DNA of 9,181 nt, taken from assembly GCA_025963815.1 (NCBI GenBank), contig JAOQAA010000451.1, positions 1 through 9,181 of the forward strand, read 5' to 3'. Positions 6,769 to 9,181 of this stretch are shown here, in pieces (positions within the stretch are counted from its first letter, which is position 1; each line of letters begins with the position of its first letter). The stretch comes from Capsulimonas sp. (lineage in GTDB: Bacteria > Armatimonadota > Armatimonadia > Armatimonadales > Capsulimonadaceae). The notes under the pieces are model-generated. The model saw only the letters and a program-made list of their open reading frames with translations. It was not told the origin of the DNA and did no database searches. The position numbers were made by a program, and so were the translations under genes.

Positions 6769-7313
6769 ACTGCGCACAAGCCCAAACTTATATCCAAGAG
6801 TCGCTGGACGGCGCCCTCTCTGCGGCGCAGCGGGAGGCGCTCGACATCCACCTCGCCTCCTGCCCCGTCTGCACGGATCACTGGCGCGAGTATCGCCAAT
6901 TGTCCCGCGCCGCCACGCAGTGGGTGCAGGAGCCTGTCTCCGTGAGCAGCGATTTTACGTTTCGCCTGATGGCGAAGATCGAAGAGCGTGCGGCTTCAGC
7001 TCAGCCGTCGAGGCCTGCGCTCTGGCGGCAGGCCGCCTTCGCCGGCGTGGCTGCGATCGCGATCTTCGGACTGTCCTGGGCGCTTTACCCTCAACTGGTC
7101 GGTGTGAAGGCTGCCGCTACCGGCATTGTCTCGGCTCCGCCGCCGGTTCCCGTGACGACTTCCACGCTGTGGGAATCCGTGCGTGAACTGCCGGCGTCCA
7201 TTGCCGCCCTACAAAGCGCGATCCCCACGTCCGCGTGGATCCTGCCCGCCTGTCTGATCGCACTGGCCGCTAACCTCGCGCTGATCCAATACGCCCGGAG
7301 GCGAACGGCTTGA
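6765..7313 (+). CDS. Zinc-finger anti-sigma factor, membrane-anchored
   Basis: A 182-residue protein starting at the ATG that overlaps the sigma-factor stop (ATGA). Residues 1-45 form a zf-HC2/ZAS-type anti-sigma domain with the metal motif H29-x3-C33-x2-C36 and a preceding helix (E24-A-L-D-I-H). Hydrophobic helices follow at about 89-107 and 156-176, so the sigma-binding domain would be cytoplasmic with roughly 50 residues between the two helices, rich in Pro and Ser/Thr. Known ZAS proteins bind and inhibit their partner ECF factor, and some release it on thiol oxidation; whether this one senses redox, or is released by proteolysis, cannot be told. A longer frame exists from 6429, but it lies inside the sigma gene and has no supporting start. 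Confidence 0.92.
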   Translation: MNCAQAQTYIQESLDGALSAAQREALDIHLASCPVCTDHWREYRQLSRAATQWVQEPVSVSSDFTFRLMAKIEERAASAQPSRPALWRQAAFAGVAAIAIFGLSWALYPQLVGVKAAATGIVSAPPPVPVTTSTLWESVRELPASIAALQSAIPTSAWILPACLIALAANLALIQYARRRTA

Positions 7314-7897
7314 ATAATCGACTTCGTCTGGTTTTTCTTTCTTTCGTCGCCTCCCTGCTGCTGATGCTCACTCTGGTCCCGGCCGCCCATGCCGGGGACG
7401 GCCGGGGAATGGTGGTGGTTCTCGTCGTCGGCCCGGTCGTCGTCTTTTTCACTCTCGCCGCGTTCGCCGCGCTCTGCATCTTCGCCGTTGGAATCAATAA
7501 AGGCCCACAGTTGATCGCGATCGGTGAGCGCGCTCTGGACAACTCCCAGGGCGCTCGTCTTCTGCATTTTGTTTGGGGAATTCTCTGCGCGATCTTCGTC
7601 GCCACCGCCGCCGCCGTCTTCATCAATGTCGAGATGTTCGCATTAGTCGGAATCCTGATCCTGATCGCCGGCGTAATGCTCACGGGGTTTGGCGTCCTTG
7701 TTTCATCCGCGCATCTTGGGACTCGAGTGGTCTTGCTGCTCGACGGCGCGCCCCCGGACACCCTCGGCGCCATTCGCGTCGGCCTTCCGCTTCTGCTGCT
7801 GGCGTCAGCCGTTCCCATTGTCGGCTCACTTCAAATCATCGCGGCGGCGGCGATGGGAATGGGCGCCGTTCTGGAGGCGATTGTGCGGCGGAATTGA
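7310..7897 (+). CDS. Membrane protein with N-terminal signal sequence, unknown function
   Basis: A 195-residue protein starting from TTG at 7310, which overlaps the anti-sigma stop. GGAGG at 7297-7301, eight bases upstream, supports this start. Residues 1-28 look like a cleavable signal (basic MNNRLR, hydrophobic core, AHA before G29). Further hydrophobic segments lie at about 34-62, 84-105, 109-131 and 156-188. A conserved-looking D145-G-A-P-P-D loop precedes the last helix, which contains P169-I-V-G and G183-M-G-A. This matches the layout and key residues of the protein at 2840-3385 and suggests a distant relationship. It is the sixth gene of the coupled run, and its position after the anti-sigma gene makes a sensing or effector role in the envelope plausible but unproven. 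Confidence 0.82.
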   Translation: MNNRLRLVFLSFVASLLLMLTLVPAAHAGDGRGMVVVLVVGPVVVFFTLAAFAALCIFAVGINKGPQLIAIGERALDNSQGARLLHFVWGILCAIFVATAAAVFINVEMFALVGILILIAGVMLTGFGVLVSSAHLGTRVVLLLDGAPPDTLGAIRVGLPLLLLASAVPIVGSLQIIAAAAMGMGAVLEAIVRRN

Positions 7898-7925
7898 ATG
7901 GCGAAGATGCGGAGAAAAGTTCACG

Positions 7926-7955
7926 CTGGCTTCTTTGAACAATGCGCGTTATAAT
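7926..7955 (+). promoter_or_regulatory. Candidate housekeeping promoter for the Rieske gene
   Basis: A perfect TATAAT at 7950-7955 lies about 70 bases before the Rieske start. The best-spaced -35 (CTGGCT, 7926-7931, 18-base spacer) is poor. A better-looking TTGAAC at 7935-7940 is only nine bases from the -10 and so cannot serve with it. No terminator is seen between the upstream gene end at 7897 and here, so read-through from the six-gene operon also remains possible. Confidence 0.35.
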
Positions 7956-8014
7956 GAAGTCTCTCATAAAGCACAACGATGCGCTGGGCTGTGTGAGACC
8001 AGACGTAATTTTTC

Positions 8015-8020
8015 AAGGAG
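8015..8020 (+). promoter_or_regulatory. Ribosome binding site deciding the Rieske start
   Basis: AAGGAG lies five bases before the ATG at 8026. An in-frame ATG at 7942 would add 28 residues in front of the Tat leader and has no ribosome site, so it is discounted. Confidence 0.8.
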
Positions 8021-8025
8021 CGGGA

Positions 8026-8514
8026 ATGAACGAAGAAACGCAAGGGTTGAATCGCCGGGAAGTGCTGCAAGTGGCGGCGGGCGCGGGCGCGCTGCTGCTG
8101 CTGCCGGCTGCCGTGAGCCACGCGAAAGAAGCTGAGAAGCCGGTCCCCGTTAACGACACGGCTGTGTGGACAGCCATTGGCAAGGCCGAGGAGTTCCCGC
8201 TGAATACGCCGACGCGGGTCGCCGTCGGCGACCGCGCGCTGTCCGTCACGCGCACGGATGACAAGACAATCACCGCGCTTTCGCTGAGGTGTACGCATAA
8301 GGGCTGCGAAGTCAGCTGGGAAGCGACGAAGTCCGATTACGCCTGCCCTTGCCACGGCGCCCTGTTTGCGGCGGACGGCAAGTGTCTCGCCGGCACGCGT
8401 CGCTCCCCATCGGAGCTGATGGAGCCGCTAGCGGCCGTCCCTGCCCGCAAGAAGGGCAATCAGATCGAACTCGATCTCAGCGGCCTCCCCGCCGGCGCGC
8501 CTCCTCCGCGCTAA
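8026..8514 (+). CDS. Rieske [2Fe-2S] domain protein, Tat-exported
   Basis: A 162-residue protein with an N-terminal twin-arginine leader (N-R-R-E-V-L-Q, then a run of Ala/Gly/Leu ending near S-H-A-K) and a single Rieske domain at about residues 45-155. Cluster box one is C89-T-H-K-G-C94 and box two is C107-P-C-H-G111. From the well-studied cytochrome bc-type family, C89, H91, C107 and H110 would hold the iron-sulfur cluster and C94 and C109 would form the disulfide. All six are present, so a functional high-potential cluster is expected on the outer face of the membrane. No cytochrome b or other redox partner lies next to it in the window, so it may be a stand-alone electron carrier or belong to a complex encoded elsewhere. 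Followed at once by a strong terminator. Confidence 0.94.
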   Translation: MNEETQGLNRREVLQVAAGAGALLLLPAAVSHAKEAEKPVPVNDTAVWTAIGKAEEFPLNTPTRVAVGDRALSVTRTDDKTITALSLRCTHKGCEVSWEATKSDYACPCHGALFAADGKCLAGTRRSPSELMEPLAAVPARKKGNQIELDLSGLPAGAPPPR

Positions 8515-8550
8515 ATTCGCTCGGATTTCTCCCGACGAGAAATATCCTCC

Positions 8551-8585
8551 GACCCTGAAAACAGTAATGTTTTCAGGGTCTTTTT
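8551..8585 (+). terminator. Strong Rho-independent terminator
   Basis: A perfect 12-bp stem (GACCCTGAAAAC at 8551-8562 paired with GTTTTCAGGGTC at 8569-8580) with a six-base loop AGTAAT is followed by TTTTT. It sits 37 bases after the Rieske stop and would end that transcript and any read-through from the upstream operon. Confidence 0.96.
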
Positions 8586-8757
8586 ATTGGCCGCTCCTCT
8601 TCTCATCTCATCGAAATCCTCTTCCAAGCCCCTAAGTATCGTAAAGAAACGTTGCTCACCTGCTAAATATCTCGGTAGAAAATGCCGATATTGAAACCGT
8701 TGGGTCAGTTCTTGGCCGCCATTTTAAATTTTCGCGTCGTTTGAGAGTCGCATACTT
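8586..8757 (+). other. Intergenic region ahead of the ABC binding-protein gene
   Basis: This AT-richer spacer should hold the promoter of the next gene. A weak candidate is TTGGGT (8700-8705) with TTTAAA (8723-8728), 17 bases apart. An imperfect inverted repeat (AATATCTCGG near 8666-8675 and CCGATATT near 8685-8692) could be an operator but is not convincing. No small gene was seen. Confidence 0.3.
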
Positions 8758-9181
8758 GTGAAGCGTTTTATTTCTCTAATATTGCTGGTCCTGATGGCCG
8801 CCGTTTACGGATTTTGCGCCCCCGCGCTGGCGGCTTCGGGTGCATCAAAGCGGCGAGTCCTGGTCGTCAAATCCCGAGACATTGCGTTTTACTCCCCCTC
8901 CTCGCTGGGATTCATCAAAGGATTGAAGTCCCGGGGATACGGCGACTCGACCGATATTGCCGTGATTGCGCTGTCTGGAGATAAAGACAAGGATCAGCAG
9001 ACGATCAAATCGCAGATGCAGAAGAACAACAGTCTCATCTTTACACTGGGGACGGACGCCACCCGGACGATTTCCGACGCGCGGCCTGCTTGCCCCTGTG
9101 TGTTCAGTATGATCCTGGACCCCATCAGTTTAGGGGTCGCCAAGTCCCTCTCACAGCCGGGCGGATCCTTTACCGGCACGA
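8758..9181 (+). CDS. ABC transporter substrate-binding protein (3'-partial)
   Basis: An open frame of 141 codons from a GTG at 8758 runs off the right edge. The first 26 or so residues are a signal peptide: basic KRF, a hydrophobic core (LILLVLMAAVYGF) and A-L-A-A. The mature part begins with a short strand (RVLVVKS) and shows the ABC_sub_bind-type pattern: a G-T-D-A-T-R segment, then FSMILDPISLGVAKSLSQPG followed by G-S-F-T-G-T. In family members this corresponds to the DP-V-x-x-G-L-V-x-S-L-x-x-P-G-G-N-x-T-G signature that lies near the ligand cleft. Relatives are periplasmic binding proteins, some for amino acids such as tryptophan or for unknown ligands; the ligand here is unknown. The start is backed only by a weak GAGAG at 8743-8747, ten bases upstream. 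Permease and ATPase genes would be expected beyond the window. Confidence 0.85.
   Translation, partial: MKRFISLILLVLMAAVYGFCAPALAASGASKRRVLVVKSRDIAFYSPSSLGFIKGLKSRGYGDSTDIAVIALSGDKDKDQQTIKSQMQKNNSLIFTLGTDATRTISDARPACPCVFSMILDPISLGVAKSLSQPGGSFTGT

Noticed and set aside
7935..7955. TTGAAC plus TATAAT as a standard promoter
   Set aside because: The two elements are only nine bases apart, too close for one sigma-70 type promoter.
8692..8717. Second TGAAAC ECF-type site before the ABC binding-protein gene
   Set aside because: The -35-like TGAAAC is present at 8692-8697 but the position 16 bases later reads GGCC, not CGTA.

Overview
The window is GC-rich and compact, with short intergenic gaps, overlapping stop/start codons and clear Shine-Dalgarno sites. 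It comes from a bacterial chromosome. A DUF1800/DUF1501 pair with Tat-type leaders, an ECF sigma/anti-sigma pair, two DoxX-type proteins and GC-rich palindromic spacer repeats suggest an environmental phylum such as Armatimonadota, Planctomycetota or Acidobacteriota. Armatimonadota is my best guess, from general impression only; no marker gene is present. No tRNA, rRNA, CRISPR array or transposase was seen.

Layout. (1) Positions 1-2497, minus strand: a four-gene run transcribed leftwards, namely a YCII/DGPF-domain protein, a DoxX protein, a second and different DoxX-like protein, and a class C beta-lactamase/esterase-type serine hydrolase that runs off the left edge. Gaps are 25-47 nt and each gene has its own Shine-Dalgarno site. 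(2) Positions 2498-2839: a divergent intergenic region holding three copies of a GC-rich repeat unit, a perfect 24-bp inverted repeat, and an exact match to the TGAAAC-N16-CGTA type of ECF sigma promoter pointing right. (3) Positions 2840-7897, plus strand: six tightly coupled genes, namely a four-helix membrane protein, a DUF1800 lipoprotein, a DUF1501 protein, an ECF sigma factor, a zinc-finger (zf-HC2 type) anti-sigma factor with membrane helices, and a second small membrane protein that appears distantly related to the first. (4) Positions 8026-8514: a Tat-exported Rieske [2Fe-2S] protein, ended by a strong intrinsic terminator. (5) From 8758: the start of a secreted ABC transporter substrate-binding protein, cut by the right edge.

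Working model (inference). The six-gene operon is a self-contained envelope module. The sigma factor is held at the membrane by the zinc-finger anti-sigma factor and reads the ECF-type promoter upstream of its own operon. That would drive the DUF1800/DUF1501 export pair and the two flanking membrane proteins. The most interesting points are the promoter match at 2769-2794, the sigma/anti-sigma pair embedded in a DUF1800/DUF1501 operon, and the possible paralogy of the two bracketing membrane proteins. The Rieske gene lies 128 nt downstream with no visible terminator before it, so it may be read both from the operon and from its own promoter.
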